Shown here in pieces: positions 35,753 to 48,800 of a stretch of 64,000 nt of DNA. Below the pieces are notes generated by a model. That model was not told the origin of the DNA. It searched no databases and saw nothing but the letters and a program-made list of their open reading frames with translations. Source of the DNA: Holacanthus passer (Eukaryota; Chordata; Actinopteri; Pomacanthidae); assembly GCA_025331565.1 (NCBI GenBank), contig JAFREQ010000042.1, positions 1,207,501 to 1,271,500 on the forward strand, written 5' to 3'. Position numbers and translations under genes: made by a program. How positions within the stretch are numbered: position 1 is the first letter of the stretch; each line of letters opens with the position of its first letter.

Positions 35753-35758
35753 TTTATT
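35753..35758 (-). terminator. pigq: pigq polyadenylation signal (AATAAA)
   Basis: A minus-strand AATAAA 75 bp past the pigq stop codon, implying a short 3' UTR. Confidence 0.7.
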
Positions 35759-35832
35759 CAGTCACTTCCCTTTCCTCCATTCCCCTCATCTCTCCTTTTC
35801 TCTCTCTCTCTCACATTTCTGGTGAATGTCTC

Positions 35833-38800
35833 TCAGTCAGTCTTGGTCGTTTTGTGTCTCCAGGGGTAAATCAGCTCCCCAACAAACAGTTTCTTAACCA
35901 GGGCCGCCCACGAGTCTTTGGGGTAACAGCTATAAGTCGGGGTGCGGTAGGTCTGAACCACTGTGCTGCACTTCAGAGGGTTAATCTGAGGAAGAAAACA
36001 TAAGAGCCTGATAATATGAACAAATACTGAAAGAGAGACAAAAATGAAACGCTTACATAATTCAGACCTCCACACACATTTAAAGACATATGAATATTCT
36101 GTGCTTTGGCTAATAATTTGTGTCTAATATGCTGTAGCTCTGTTAGAAAAAAAACACTGTACTCCCCCATAATGCTGACATTTTGAGACATTTTGGAAAC
36201 AGATCTCAGCTGGAGGAAACTAGATCAACTTCACCTTCTGTATTTAAGATATTTAACAAGATTGAACAAAAACAAAATGTGACTTCTCACCTCCATCAGC
36301 AGGTGAAGGGCCGTCCCAGGCTCCTCGCACAGCACCCTGAACTTTACGCCCTCTGTCAAGTACATGACACACACATCAATCAGAGCTACTGGATCATGAG
36401 GATAATAGATGATGCTCATGTGTGTTATAAAGCCTTGTTCTGCTGTTTCAGCATTTGATAAACAGTCTGTAATGAATGAATAATAACTACATCATACTGT
36501 TTGTGTAATAAGATTTCTTCTATATGCAAATTTAACTTTGCTGCCATGATGTTATTTCAGTCCAAGCATTTGATCATATGTCAAATTCTACCACATGGAC
36601 TTATTAGGAACTCATTATTTGTGCACACATTCAATTTCCCTCTTTCATAAGAAAAATGTAAGCAGCAAAGTTGGTCTTAAATCTTCCCACATCATCTGGT
36701 CTATAGGGAGAACCTGTGGTGTTCAGTTTCATTAACCAATTTTCATAATTTCTATATTATTCAGATTTAACTTTAAATAACTGTCAGCATGACACTTAAC
36801 TTTCACCTTGGTGACCCTGTTTTGAACAGTATGACTCAAATGAAGTAGCGGATGATAAAGGTGATGTACCTGCCAGCCTGTAGGAGCGACAGATGCGGAG
36901 GCCCACAGCGAACAGAGGGAAGGAGTTAATCAGGTCCACAGTGAGGTGGAGGACGCCCTGGAACAGCACCACCACCAGCCGCAACTGCACGACACAGGGA
37001 CACACAGGGGTTCAAAACAAGACCATCCAACTGGAAATAATTAGGGCCGCAGTCTCGTATGAAGGTAGCGTTGAAATTTGGATTAAAAAAAAATTAGAAA
37101 TTGACCACATGTTGTGTTGTGGATGAAAAAAAGAAGGTTTCCAGGCCAATAATCTGCTATTGGACAAAGTCCTGGTTTGCAATAAGTGAACAAATTGAGG
37201 AAACTTCCCTGGGAGAACTTTCCCATTTAAATAAAACTTAAAACAATATAATTGAACCACCAACTCAATAAATAAGGCAGGAAAAACACAAATAGATTTG
37301 AGGCTTTCTTTTAGGCATCTATGAAGCAGGTTTATCAAGATACTTTGATGACAGTATTTCTGGAATCCTGTTTCCAGCTACAGATGTGGACGGTGATTCA
37401 CAGGTCTGGAACCAGGCTGCACAGATGTGGATTATGCTGCAGAAGTAGTTTGTGCTGTCGAAGCACTTTCTCTCACACTGTTGAAAGCTGCTGTAACAGA
37501 CATCAGCTGCTGTGCTCATTAAGGGGTTTCCACTTGTGACTCGTCTTACCAGAGTGAAGACCAGGTAGTAGAGAGCTGTGGTGGGCAGCAGGAACAGCAG
37601 GATGGTGAACAGCAGCGTTCCAATGAAGAGCTGGAGCAGACACAAACACGTTCACAGTAAACACCTGCATCTCTGTGATGAAGACAACGCTGTGTGTGTG
37701 TGTGTGTGAGTGTGTGTGTTACCTGGTCCACATCATAGGAGCAGGAGTCCACCCTCTGCCGCAGGACGTTCCACTTCTTCCCTCTGAAGAGTCTCCAGAG
37801 AGATGAGAGGCCGTAGATCTTCAGACAGTACAGCCTGACCGAGACACAGACACAACTGATGACACGCAAAAAGTAACACCAGCTAAATATCTGTTATCCA
37901 GATAAAGAGTAGGTGTAAATAGACAGAAGGATTTTGGGAGAGAGAACAGAGCAGAAAGGCTTCAGAAAAGGGAGAGTGACAGAACTGGGTCGGGTGTTTT
38001 TAGGAAGTTGAATATGAGAGATTATTTGTGTACTGAGAGAACTGATGTGACAAGTGGACGACCCTGATGAAGGCCACGAGCTGAAACAGGTGAACTTGAA
38101 CCACAAACTCCTACTCTGCTTCCCCAAGCAGCTGATTAGACAGCTCACATTTATCAGCAATAACCAATTAAAACTGAACTGAACCCTTTAAAATGTAAAG
38201 AAAAATGAGGAAAGTTATTATTTACGTTCGCATTCTTGGCATAACATCCAACATCACTTCTTGAGAGAAGCTTTCTAGAGCTCATGCTGAAGTACAAGGA
38301 AGGTTTTATTCATCCTCTCCAATGTAGAAAGTGAATTGTGATGGCAGCAGGAGATATTTTTAGGTCCAGGCATACAGATTTAATAAGTTAGTCCGACAAA
38401 GGTTCTCAGACTGAATTTAAACGCGCACTCGCCCATATTCCAAAAGCTGTTGGAGCATAAATATGTAACAAGGAAAGTGGGTAATATTTCATTATGCACC
38501 ACGGGCGAGGGAGCCAAGCTATCTTTAGAGCAAATGCATAATTTAGTCAATCCTCTCTCCTCCAGCATCCAAGACTATTATCACAGTGTTCAGCCTTCCA
38601 TCACAGCACGCAGCAGATTCTGCAGAGATCTGCAGCTCTCAATGGACATCAGAGGAGGTGAAAGTCAACAGTCATGGTTTAAGAATATTAAGAGCTAGAA
38701 TGTGACCAGATTTATCCTTTAAACCCCAAACAGAAATGACCATAACATGACATGTCACAAATTAAAGTTTAACAAATACAACAGAAAGAAACTGACATAG

Positions 38801-41800
38801 TTTAAACTGTATTTAGATCTTTCTGAGCCTTCAGACGACACAGTAGATGTTTTTGGTTAAACAAGACTCCGGCCATGATAGTGACTCACATATCAGCCTC
38901 AGTCAGAGGGATTCATCCTCTGGGGAGAATAAATGTCTGTACAACATTTTATGACAAAATAAACGTGAAAAACTGGTGCAATTACAAACATATATCAGAC
39001 AACCAGAGAATCCAGTTACATTAACATTAGGTACAATATGCACCAGGACGACGTCATCCTTTTATTCTACCAGATACATTGATTGCATTGTCCTGAAAAG
39101 CACCAGAAAAGCAGACATTTGAGCAAACTGTCCAGAAGAGCAGAGTGTATCAACTGAGGCAGAGCAAAGGAAACATGCAGCACTAAATTATTTTATACAA
39201 CCATCTGACCCAGTTATGCAACAGTGACGTAAAACAAAACATCCTGTTCTACAAGTCGGATTCGGGTGATTTATGTGTTGTCATTCCAGTTATAATTGAA
39301 GGGATAATAACAATAGGGTTCTCTGCTTTCTTTCAAGTGAAAACACAACACAGCTATCTTTAACAGTGACTTCCCAGGCATTCGCATCTTGTGGGTGTGC
39401 TGCTGCAAAAATAGGCTTTTTCTGCTCTTGTTTCTTCTTCGGCTCATTTCCTAAACCATATGTCTGCTTTCTGTTTTCCAAGAACTGATTCCCAGTCAGA
39501 AGAATCATTGATCATAGTATTTCAAGACAAAGTTGCTTTGACTGACCAAGTCTAAAACTACAATTCATGTCTCTCATACTTCAGAATACCACTGACTATG
39601 ATGAAGTGTTGTGTGGATCATTTCTGTTACAATGCTTCGTGTTAGCAGCACGACCCAAAGAGGGCAATAATGTTGGTCAGTCCGTCCTTCCATCACTTTG
39701 GTCCACAGCAAAATATCTCAACAACTATTTGTCAAATGCCATTAAATCCAGTTCATCATCATCAAACACCTCAGTAGTGACAAAGCATGAAAACTCTGCA
39801 GAACTATCTGCCAACTTATCACCATTTTGTGGGCATCAGATGTGGGATCATTTGTGAAACAGGATGCTGCCACCATTTGTGATCTCCTCGTGAGCAACAC
39901 TTGCAAATCACTGTTGTGAAACATGGCTCCAGGCTGCAAAGTTGCATTTTGACCAATTTACCCAAAATTATGAGGAAAATTCTCATTTTTTAAACACAGA
40001 CGCTGGTTCTTTGTTTTGTAGCAGTGAAAAAACACTGAACATAAGTTGAACATGTGCTGAGGTCTCACCTGGCTCCGTAGACATAGAAGCAGTAGATGTG
40101 GAAGGTGAGCAGGGCGACCATGTCAGAGAGCAGCGAGAGGGCAAAGGTCAGGCCCAGGCAGGCTGACAGGCCTCCATACCACAGAATCCCCTCGATGAAG
40201 GGAGACATCAGGTGGATGTAGCCTGGATGGACAGAGGATACATCGAGGTGAAATTCTGATCAGTGCAATGACTTTGAAGCCTCTAGGCGCCGCAAACAGA
40301 GCGTTTAATCCCGTTTTCTGGATTCTCTTCAACAGAAAATGGTCACATACAAACATATAGAATATCAGTACGACATAAAGCCTCGTGTGAGTTTTGTGCT
40401 GTGACCCACTGATCCAGAGGTGAATGTGGTAGAGGAAGAAGCGGCCCAGAACCTGGTCCAGGGCCCGGTTCATCTTCAGCCCCGCAGGAGCTCCCATCAG
40501 CCACTGCAGCAGCTCCTCCAGCTCTTTAGCCACATGCTGAGGAAGAATCACAGGAGTTTGATGATTGGACAAAGAAATCTGACAACACAAAGTCAGTTCA
40601 TCAGTAGTTTGTTTTAATCAAATCATTCCTGCAGTAATGAGCTAAAAAGCCTCTTTTTGATTAGCAGCATGTGTTCTGTCTTTTGAATGGAAGCCAAAAG
40701 TGTCAATTTTAGATTCTTTATGTCAAGACCACAACTTAATATCTCATCATCTTGAGATAATAAATGTAATTTTTTTTCACCAATATGAGATTTTAGTCTG
40801 AATGACTTTAATTATATTGATATCCTGCAATTTGCTTTGTTTGTAAACAGAATTTTAATTTAATTTTTGGCATTTTTGCTTTATTTGACAGTCGACAGTG
40901 CAGCAACTGACAGCAAAAGTGAGGGGGGAAGAAGAGGAGGCCACAACAGGAATCAAACTGGTGTGCACTGCAACTATTAGGCGCCCAGAACGTCCCCATA
41001 CACACAATACGAGCCTGTTAATGGTCGGGTGTGAAAGTTGCTTTTTTTCCTGTTTAGCTGTCACACTTACATCAGCTACAGGCACCAGTGTGTTGGCCAA
41101 CATGGTGATGTGATTGTCTCTGTAGAGCCACGAGATGAGCAACATGCCGAGAGCCACGTCCACGAGGAATGACACCAAAATGTTGGCTTTCCTACAGACA
41201 GAAATAAATATAAAAATATAATATAAAATAAAAATAAATTATAGACAAGGAATAGTAGTTCAGAAATACAGTGCAGCTATGATGCACATACGCTCCATGA
41301 TATTATCACATCTGTCTTATTGTGCCACCTGTTGGTCACACAACAACAACACAACCACTTTATGAAACGTTAAAACCAAAACCAGCACTGGATAAAAAAA
41401 ACAAAAAAACAATCAGAATATTTTGAAAATACAACTTATTAAGCTTTGATTTTTATACATTTTATCACCAATGTTTGCTTGTTTTATAACAGCAATAAGA
41501 CAAACGAGATCAATCAATGGAGACTTTTATATGAAACATTACTTCACAAAATCAAACTGCTTTTTCAATTACAGCAACAAAACAGTGGAACGCTACACGG
41601 ACAAATATTAGAGACTGTCTCAGTTTTTAGTTTTATCAAAGTCACTCTTACAAACAATCACCTCATGAACTGTGTGTGTCCAGCAGCTGGTTTCGTGGAG
41701 CTGAGCGTCCTCATGTGTTCGGTTCTGTAGCTGAGCTGGTCACAGGTGGACAGCTTACTGGACAGGAAGCGCAGCGGGTAAAGACTGAAGATCCTAAAGA

Positions 41801-43492
41801 CAGAATATAACAATGAGCATAATCATGGTGTTTAGATTTAGACAGATAGAATAACACATTGTTGGTTTGGGTTTTTCCATGGAATTTGTTCTTAAGAAAA
41901 ATACGGAACATTTCCAGCTAAGTTTCTTCTCTTCTCACCGGATGTTGCAGATCCAGGTCCACATGGAGAGAAGCCAGCTGATGAGCAGGCAGAGTGGTAC
42001 AGTGGCCTGTTTGAGCAGCTCCACGATGATGCTGGCCTCTCTGCCTTCAGACTGCCAGTGTGTCGACTTCAGTGGCCCATCGTCGTATCTGTCCAGGAAG
42101 AACAGAGGCTGGCTGTTGGCCACTGTCTGGAACGTCTGGTCCAGAGGAGAGGAGGAGAATGTCAGCAAAGGTTGCTCTGGTCGGACACAAACCGAACTAT
42201 TTATTACAGTTTATTTGACCTGTGTATTTTCTCATTAACACAATAACTTAAATCATAACCAGGGTCGAACTCTGGTCACCTCAGCCTTTCACTGAGCAGG
42301 GAAAGCTCGATCAAATGAAAAAAAAAATTAAAAGCAAAATTCATTTGTGTCACATGATAAAAATCAGCAAACAGGAGTTAAAATGGGAAGCAGCACTTTG
42401 TCCTCTGTGTCACCTCTGTCGTGTACCTGTCTCAGCTCAGACGGTGGATCAGGTTTGGGGTCGGGAACTCCATTCTCAATGGGGTGAAGCTGCGATAGCA
42501 TCACCTTCCTCTGCTCGTAGTGGATGAAGATCACCTTCTCCTCCTCTTCCTGCTCTTCTTTATCACCTCCAGCCTCTCCATCACCCTCCTCAACCTTCTC
42601 ATTCTTCTTCTTAGTCTCCCACTGAGCTGCTCTTCCATCTGGTCATGACAAAGATAAAGCCATCATCAACTCATCAACTGTGAATAAAAGAGTCTTTCTA
42701 AGGATAATTAAGTATTCACCACAGATAATAGACTGAATAATTCTAAATGAAATAAAGGCAACGAATGGAAACTGAGCTTTTGCACAAATGGTTACTATTT
42801 CGGCTCATCTTAAACTCACCCAGCAGAAACGTACTACTGTATAAACCCAGTGAGTATCAGTCTGAGGGTCTTACTCTGATCCCGGTGGAGGACCTGGCAG
42901 GTGAAGCCCGTCTTGCCGATCTCACGGTTGATCTGGAGCCAGCGTTCCTGGGGGAAGATGGTGCTGAGGTCTCTGAGGAAGCTCTCCATGCCCTCCTTAC
43001 CCTCTTTGGGTAAACTCCACGATCCCAGCACTGACAGATCCACCCCACTCTGGGCCTGCATCTGGGTGAAGAGGAGGATGAAGAAGTGTGCCTTGACTTT
43101 TTGGGAATTATATTTTTAATTCTGGTTCATGCTGAACAAAATTAGCAATAAAAGGTCATATTCAGCTATCATCTTTGTTCGGATCAGGAAAGAGAGGAGC
43201 ATCTCGGGAAATTTCCAAATAACACCAGGTATTAATCTTTCAGAAAACAGGATACTTGGCTCTTTGACTCAAATGTCGACAATACATGACAACTTTAATC
43301 CAGACCTGGATACAGGGGTCTGCCCGGTGCAGCACTGACCTGCTGGATGTACTGTTTGACCTGTCCGGGGATGAACGGGTAGTGGATGACCGCCAGCACC
43401 ACAGCAGAGTTGTGGCCGGAGATCCAGCGGCCGACCAGCAGTCCGCTGTCCGCCCGGTTACAGCACTGCGGGAAGAAGATCTTCAGCACCAT
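35833..43492 (-). CDS. pigq: PIG-Q, GPI-GlcNAc transferase subunit (13 coding exons)
   Basis: PIG-Q (Gpi1) stabilises the ER complex that moves GlcNAc from UDP-GlcNAc to phosphatidylinositol, the first step of GPI-anchor synthesis. Coding exons: 43340-43492, 42875-43061, 42427-42638, 41939-42135, 41662-41793, 41071-41191, 40410-40536, 40069-40222, 37723-37834, 37550-37630, 36870-36984, 36291-36352, 35833-35985. All phases agree, giving 601 residues. Hallmarks are MVLKIFFPQCC at the start, ADSGLLVGRW, WQSEGREASI, the block QWLMGAPAGLKMNRALDQVL, LYHIHLWISYIHLMSPF, RLYCLKIYGLSSLWRLFRGK, and the tail KLFVGELIYPWR. Several hydrophobic membrane segments lie between residues about 220 and 500. Exon 3 encodes a Lys/Glu-rich insert (TKKKNEKVEEGDGEAGGDKE) that looks longer than the mammalian equivalent. 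The end matches the long Gpi1-type C-terminus. Confidence 0.96.
37691..37718. repeat. (GT)n microsatellite next to a pigq donor
   Basis: (GT)n with one GAGT interruption. On the pigq strand it is (CA)n and begins 5 nt inside the intron after CAG|GTAA, at the donor of the exon ending at 37723. Confidence 0.9.
37835..40068 (-). other. pigq: pigq intron between exons 8 and 9
   Basis: A 2.2-kb intron, the longest in the gene. It contains an interspersed-repeat copy at 39651-39900 and no gene. Confidence 0.8.
39651..39900 (+). repeat. interspersed teleost repeat
   Basis: The phrases ctttggtccacagcaaaata and tctcaacaactatttgtcaa belong to a repeat whose fragments I also see at 7501-7572, 47010-47095 (reverse) and 51969-52040 (agatattcattgtcctcaga). 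Confidence 0.5.
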
Positions 43493-44630
43493 GACTTCAG
43501 CTCTTTATCCTCCAGCTGCTCTGATGATCTGAGAAGAGCCGAGAAAAACCAACCAGGTCAGGTGATGTCTTCCTCTGCTGGACAGAATGGGGAGCAAGCT
43601 GGTGCTGTTCTGTCTCTAATTGTCCACAAAAGCCATGAAAGTGACCAAAACTAAGAATATGTCTGTGGCTCTCAGCTCCAAGCTCATTGGTTCCTACTGA
43701 AGACGTCAGTCTTTATAAACCTCTCACAAATATATACCTTCATTTCACAAAGGCTCAGTAATTTCCTGAAACAGCTGCTCACTGTAGTTTTTAACAAATT
43801 AGCGTGTTTAGTTAAAGGAGATATTTTTGACAGAAATTGAAAGAGACACTGAAGAAATGAAGGATTAAATATGCAAAAAGTGGAAGTAAGAAAGTCTGAA
43901 TAGTCTTTTTACAAACGAATTATACTGTTATGTTGTAGTTGTGCTACTGTCACATGTTGCTGTTTCCAAAACTTCAAGTATATATGAAAATGAGTTGTTA
44001 TAAAATACTTCATACCTGAAGCCGAATTCATGAAAAATATTCCTGTTCCAGGAGAATTTTTACAGATAAACGCGACGGCAGGCGGAATATAAAATGTCCT
44101 GATTGTTGCAGGGAGTTTGGTGAAGAGACGAGACGGTTGACCTCATTGTTTGTCCTTCACATATTGAGTCTGAAGCGTGATGTTGAGTCAACACATGAAG
44201 CCCGAGGCATCAGCGCCGTCGATGTCAGTGACAGAGACGTCAATTAGCAAGCTAGCTCCGGAAAGTAGGTTAGCTGTGGTGTTAGCTGTAGTGTTAGCTA
44301 TAGTGTTAGCTATGGTGTTAGCTGTGGTGTTAGCTGTGGTGTTAGCTGTGGCGTTAGCTGTGGTGTTAGCTGTGGCGTTAGCTGTCGACAAACAAATGTG
44401 GGGAAGCACCGATAAAATAAGACGAAATTCCTCAACATTTATATGAAAAATGCTGAACAGTCAAGTTAAAGCTTCTAAATTCCTGCTCCAAGTTCACAAC
44501 AGTCATTGAACTCAAAGTGTCCAAAGTCATTTTAAATGATCTGAACGAAGCTTCGTCAAACAGCAGAGACGTGAAACTGAGAAACGACGGAACAAACACG
44601 AGATGTGAGAGTGGAAAAATCATCATTTAC
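43341..44630 (-). other. pigq: pigq 5' intron region
   Basis: Sequence around and upstream of the first coding exon, mostly intron 1. It contains the 12-mer array at 44269-44388. The acceptor that joins the 5' UTR to the coding exon lies just above 43510 but could not be fixed with confidence. Confidence 0.6.
44269..44388 (+). repeat. 12-bp tandem array, ten copies
   Basis: Ten successive 12-mers of the type gttagctgtggt, starting at 44269, 44281 and so on to 44377. Variation is limited to positions 8 and 10-12 (for example gttagctatagt, gttagctgtggc). It is flanked on the left by gcaagctagctccgg. The reading frames across it (VVLAVVLA, or NTTANTTA on the minus strand) are artefacts of a repeat length divisible by three. 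Confidence 0.97.
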
Positions 44631-44735
44631 CTTCTTTAACGCCGACACAAGCGTTCAGCTCCCCCAGTTTAGCTAAGAGCGTGGCGCCATGTTTGTTGAC
44701 AGTCCGGTGCTGAAATGCTCCGGCGGGAAACACAC
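44631..44735 (-). promoter_or_regulatory. pigq: pigq 5' non-coding exon and core promoter
   Basis: A good donor, GAAG|GTAAAT, ends a presumed leader exon at 44631. Upstream are an E2F-type TTTCCCGCC (44730-44722) and AAACATGGCGCC at about 44693. That ATG (44690-44688) opens a five-codon upstream frame ending at 44673. The 5' edge of the exon is not known. Confidence 0.55.
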
Positions 44736-45326
44736 GTTTATGTTTGTTCCGCTGAGTTTTATTCAAAATATTACGTTTTAAGCTGGGAAATTTCAGTTAG
44801 ACCACGACAAAGCCAATTACAAAAACACGATGTTTATTTGGTTATTTGAATACAAGATTTTTTTTTTGTCGACTCTCCCGAAGTGGAAGTGATGACCGGA
44901 AGTTTATTATTTTGCACTCATGTCTGACTTGATTATCTTCCCACCGAGAAACTGTTAGAACTGTTCTCACTAATATTCATTCATTTATTACATTTTACTT
45001 TAAAGCTATTTAGACTCACAGCAGTGACAAGCAATTACACGTGATGTGTGGATTCCACTGTGTAAAAGCTCTAATGATGAAAATGATTAAAAAGTCAAGT
45101 CAAAAACATAAAACCGAATTAATAGTACTATTTTCTTAGTACTGAATCATCATGAATTAATTTCATTGATTATGTCCGTGCTGGGTTTGTAACTCCCAGT
45201 TCATCATGTTTTAAACTGTTACTGGTGCAATAATGAGAATAATCAGTCATCAATAATATTAATAATTATAATACTGTAAGAACAATGAAAAGAACAGCTG
45301 TTGTGTTACTCACCAGTCAGTGTCCA

Positions 45327-45361
45327 GTGTGTGTGTGTGTCTGTGTGTGTGTGTGTGTGTT
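45327..45361. repeat. (GT)n microsatellite
   Basis: (GT)n with one CT interruption, between pigq and eef2kmt. Confidence 0.95.
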
Positions 45362-45807
45362 GTTAATGAGGAGTTGGCCCAACTGTAAAGACATTTATCT
45401 CCTCCTGCAGTGACACAGCAAGAAAAGAGCGGCATGAAAATCAGCAGCAGTTTATCAGCATCAAACATTTCAAGGTTAAAATATCTCAACAGAAGACATG
45501 AAAACTGATTTTAAAATCTCATCATTTTTAAAGAACACAGCATTAGGATTTTACTATAAATGTAAATATTTATGGGTTAAAACATTTAATTTATTAATGT
45601 ATTGTTGTTTATATATTTAATGGCGTCCTGCTGCTTTCTATATTTTTATGCATCGTTATTTTATTCAATTTGCTTATTTTTTTTATTTTCTTGTACTTTT
45701 TCAATTTTATGGATTAATACTGTTTGAACTATTTCAAAGTTTTACACAGATGCAAAGTCTTTATGTTGTTTTTAGTTTATTAACCAAAAAACTATTTAGG
45801 ATTAAAA

Positions 45808-45870
45808 ACTACTCTACCCAGCAGGTGTAGCGAGAAATGACCGCGATGCCTTGTGGGTAAACAGGAAGTA
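45808..45870 (+). promoter_or_regulatory. eef2kmt: eef2kmt proximal promoter (ZNF143-like and ETS motifs)
   Basis: The string actactctacccagca (45808-45823) fits the ZNF143/STAF pattern ACTACN4CCCAGCA exactly. An ETS-type caggaagt follows near 45862. The start codon is at 45889, so both lie in the core promoter or leader. There is no TATA box. Confidence 0.5.
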
Positions 45871-45888
45871 AACAAAGACACGTTGAAG

Positions 45889-48800
45889 ATGGAGGATTCC
45901 GAGCGGAGCCGAGCTTCAGGCAGGAGAAGAGCAAACCAAGCGGATATTTTACGGGACTTTCAGGTTTCTTTTTTCGCCATGAGTCGCCTGGTTTCATTTC
46001 CATGGACGGTGAGAAAAACCGACTCTTCAGCCGCCTACATTTATCTCACAGAGCTGAACCAAACTCCACTCAAATATGTGTCTGTCATCGCTTTCTTGCT
46101 CAGCGGAAAACGAGCTCAGTGTCAGAATAAGACTGAAGTTCAGTTCACAGTTCAGCAGATTCTGCGGCTTAATCCGGCTCTAAAATGATCCACCAGCAGC
46201 TCGGAATTATATTTAACCATGAGGCTAAAATAAGAAAAATAAGATAAATCTTTATAAATGTTCTGTTAAAAATGTTTGTGAACAGCTTTCTGCACCAGGT
46301 TTTGTGGCCTGTGGAGGAAATGAAAGTCGTTTTTATTCTAAGCTTAAAATCAAGGAAAGGTGGAAGTAAGTTTAGGTCCAGTATTCTGAGATGAATGTGA
46401 AATTTCAGATTTGAATACAAATCCATTATATTAGCAAACGCACCTCATTCAAGGATTGAAATCACTTCAGAATCTCTGACTGAAAATTTCTGCTTTTCAG
46501 TTTTTAGAAAAAGACCTTGAAAGCACCAAATCATCAGACTTGATTTCAGACATCTTAAAACAGGTAAGTGGACCCACACGTAACCTTCCATGGTCCTGAA
46601 GTATCAATAGAATAAACAATAATGTGTCTTCTCTGTTTTGGACAGACATGTCTTCACCCTCTGTGCCGGAAGTTTCCCCCGTCAGTCAGATTCAGGAGGT
46701 TGTTCCTGTCTGAGCTCATCAGACGGGTCGGTGGTCTCAGTCTGTCTCTGAACATTCATAGATATTTGTTGGTATTTCTTTATTTCACTGTTACATTATT
46801 TCCTAATTATGTCTTTAAGTTTCTTTGGAAATAATGATGTTATTTGGTGCAAATTATAGGAAAAAATCAGCTTGGTTTTAGTTGGTTTGGTTTAAAAGCA
46901 GTTGTTGATTTCCAAAGAACTTCCTTAAAACAACCCAAGTGAAAAATTACGAGATTTTACTGACCTATAAAATAAAACATTACCAAGTTTTCTTTCCCTA
47001 AATTTCTGAAAACAACCATGGCAATCATGCCAATCCATCTGATAGTTGTTGAGCTGTGTCACTCTGGACTGAAGTGTTGGAGCGACATCACAGCGTAACA
47101 TAGTTCCTCTTGTGTTGTGTCTCCGCAGCAGGAGGCAGCAGACTGCGATCCTCTGGACGAGCTGTACGACGCTCTGGCTCAGGTGGTCGGAGCTGAAGAC
47201 ACCACTGAGTGCTACAAGAGCTACTTACTGGTACCAGACCTGCTGCATCACTGCGTTACAACGCTTTGATTCCAGCCTGGGCCCGCTGTCTTTCCTGTCT
47301 CTCTCCAGCTGTCACTATCACAGGGCGCGTCCACATGAGCACATGTTCAATTTGATAGTGATAAATAAAGAGAAAATTCTGTGGACGTCCCTGGTTCAAA
47401 TCTTAACGTGGTTTCAAAATGTCATTAAGATCATTTGAAGATTAAAAAAAGGCGTCCTCCTGACAGTAATCTTGTGGTGGTGTTTTTGTCCTGCAGCCCG
47501 GTGGTGATGCTGTCAGCCTGTCGGAAAATGTAGCTCTGATCTCAGAGGGGACCACCGGCCTGGTGACCTGGGAGGCTGCTCTCTACCTGGCAGAGTGGGC
47601 CCTGGATCACCGGCACACCTTCGCTGGCAGGTATCCAGCCTCTGAGACTACCACAAGAAGAACTTCAGTTATAAGAAAAAAAATCTTCAATGAAAAAGCT
47701 CCCACTACTTTTATGACTGTCTGCATCCTTAAACTCTAAGGGGAGTTAAGGATCCCAGATTCCTGTCACACAGGTCCTTGAACAGTTTTTAAATCTGTCT
47801 CCTCCCTCTCCTCCTGTCTGCAGGACGGTTCTGGAGCTGGGCAGCGGCGTGGGATTGACCGGCGTCACCATCTGTCGTTCCTGCAGCCCGAACAGATACG
47901 TGTTCAGTGACTGTCACCTCAGCGTCCTGCAGAACCTGAGGAACAACGTCCAGCTGAACGGTCTGACTGAGCAGACGTCTCCTGCGGTCAGCGTGGAGGA
48001 GATCGACTGGGCAGCAACAACAGAGGAAGAGTTGAAACGGATCAAGGCCGACACCGTCATCGCTGCAGGTCAGAGCTGAATCTCATCTGCCAGAGAAACA
48101 TTTTATAAACTTTTCATGTTTTGTGTTTAAAAATATTAATTTGTAAAGTAACTAGTAACTAAAGCTGTCAGATAAATATAGTGGAGGAGAAATATGAAGT
48201 AGCATGAAGGAAAAGACTAAAGTACAAGTACCTCAAATTTATACTTAATCATGATACTTGAGTAAATGCATTTAATTACATTCCACCTCTGGGTTCTTCC
48301 CTGTGGTGCAGATGTGGTGTATGACCCCGACGTTGTGGAAAGTCTGGTGAAGCTGTTGTCCAAGATCCTGAGCTGTTCGTCTCCTGAAGTCCTCATCTGC
48401 TCCACCATAAGAAACCCGGAGACTTACAGCGGCTTCAAGCAGCAGCTCGGTAAGACACCACTGAAGATATTTGAGTCTGACTGCACAAAGATCTGTCAGA
48501 GTGAAATCAGTCTTAATTCTGCTCCTACAATTACAAACATGCCTATGGGTATTTTTAGACCCTATTTATTTCTATTTGACTACTTTTAGGCAACACAATG
48601 AAACAAAGAAGGATCAACAATCCTTCACCAGAATTAAATTTGTGGCAGTTTGTGTGCAGTTTTAATGGACCACCAGATTTCCCCATTAGGGACAATAAAG
48701 TTGTTTTCTATTCAATTCTTTTCTAGGTTTAACAAATCCAACCTGACCCTTTGTCCTGTTGTGAATTTACATATGACTTAGCTCTTTGATGCTGTTAACT

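Larger units (their letters stand above)
44736..45888. other. pigq-eef2kmt divergent intergenic region
   Basis: About 1.1 kb between two divergent genes. It holds an ETS-type ccggaagt near 44895, a (GT)n tract at 45327-45361, and proximal eef2kmt promoter elements at 45808-45870. No gene is seen. Confidence 0.6.

Noticed and set aside
44177..44446. VLAVVLA / NTTANTTA repeat frames
   Set aside because: A 12-bp repeat stays open in several frames by arithmetic. It lies in pigq intron 1.
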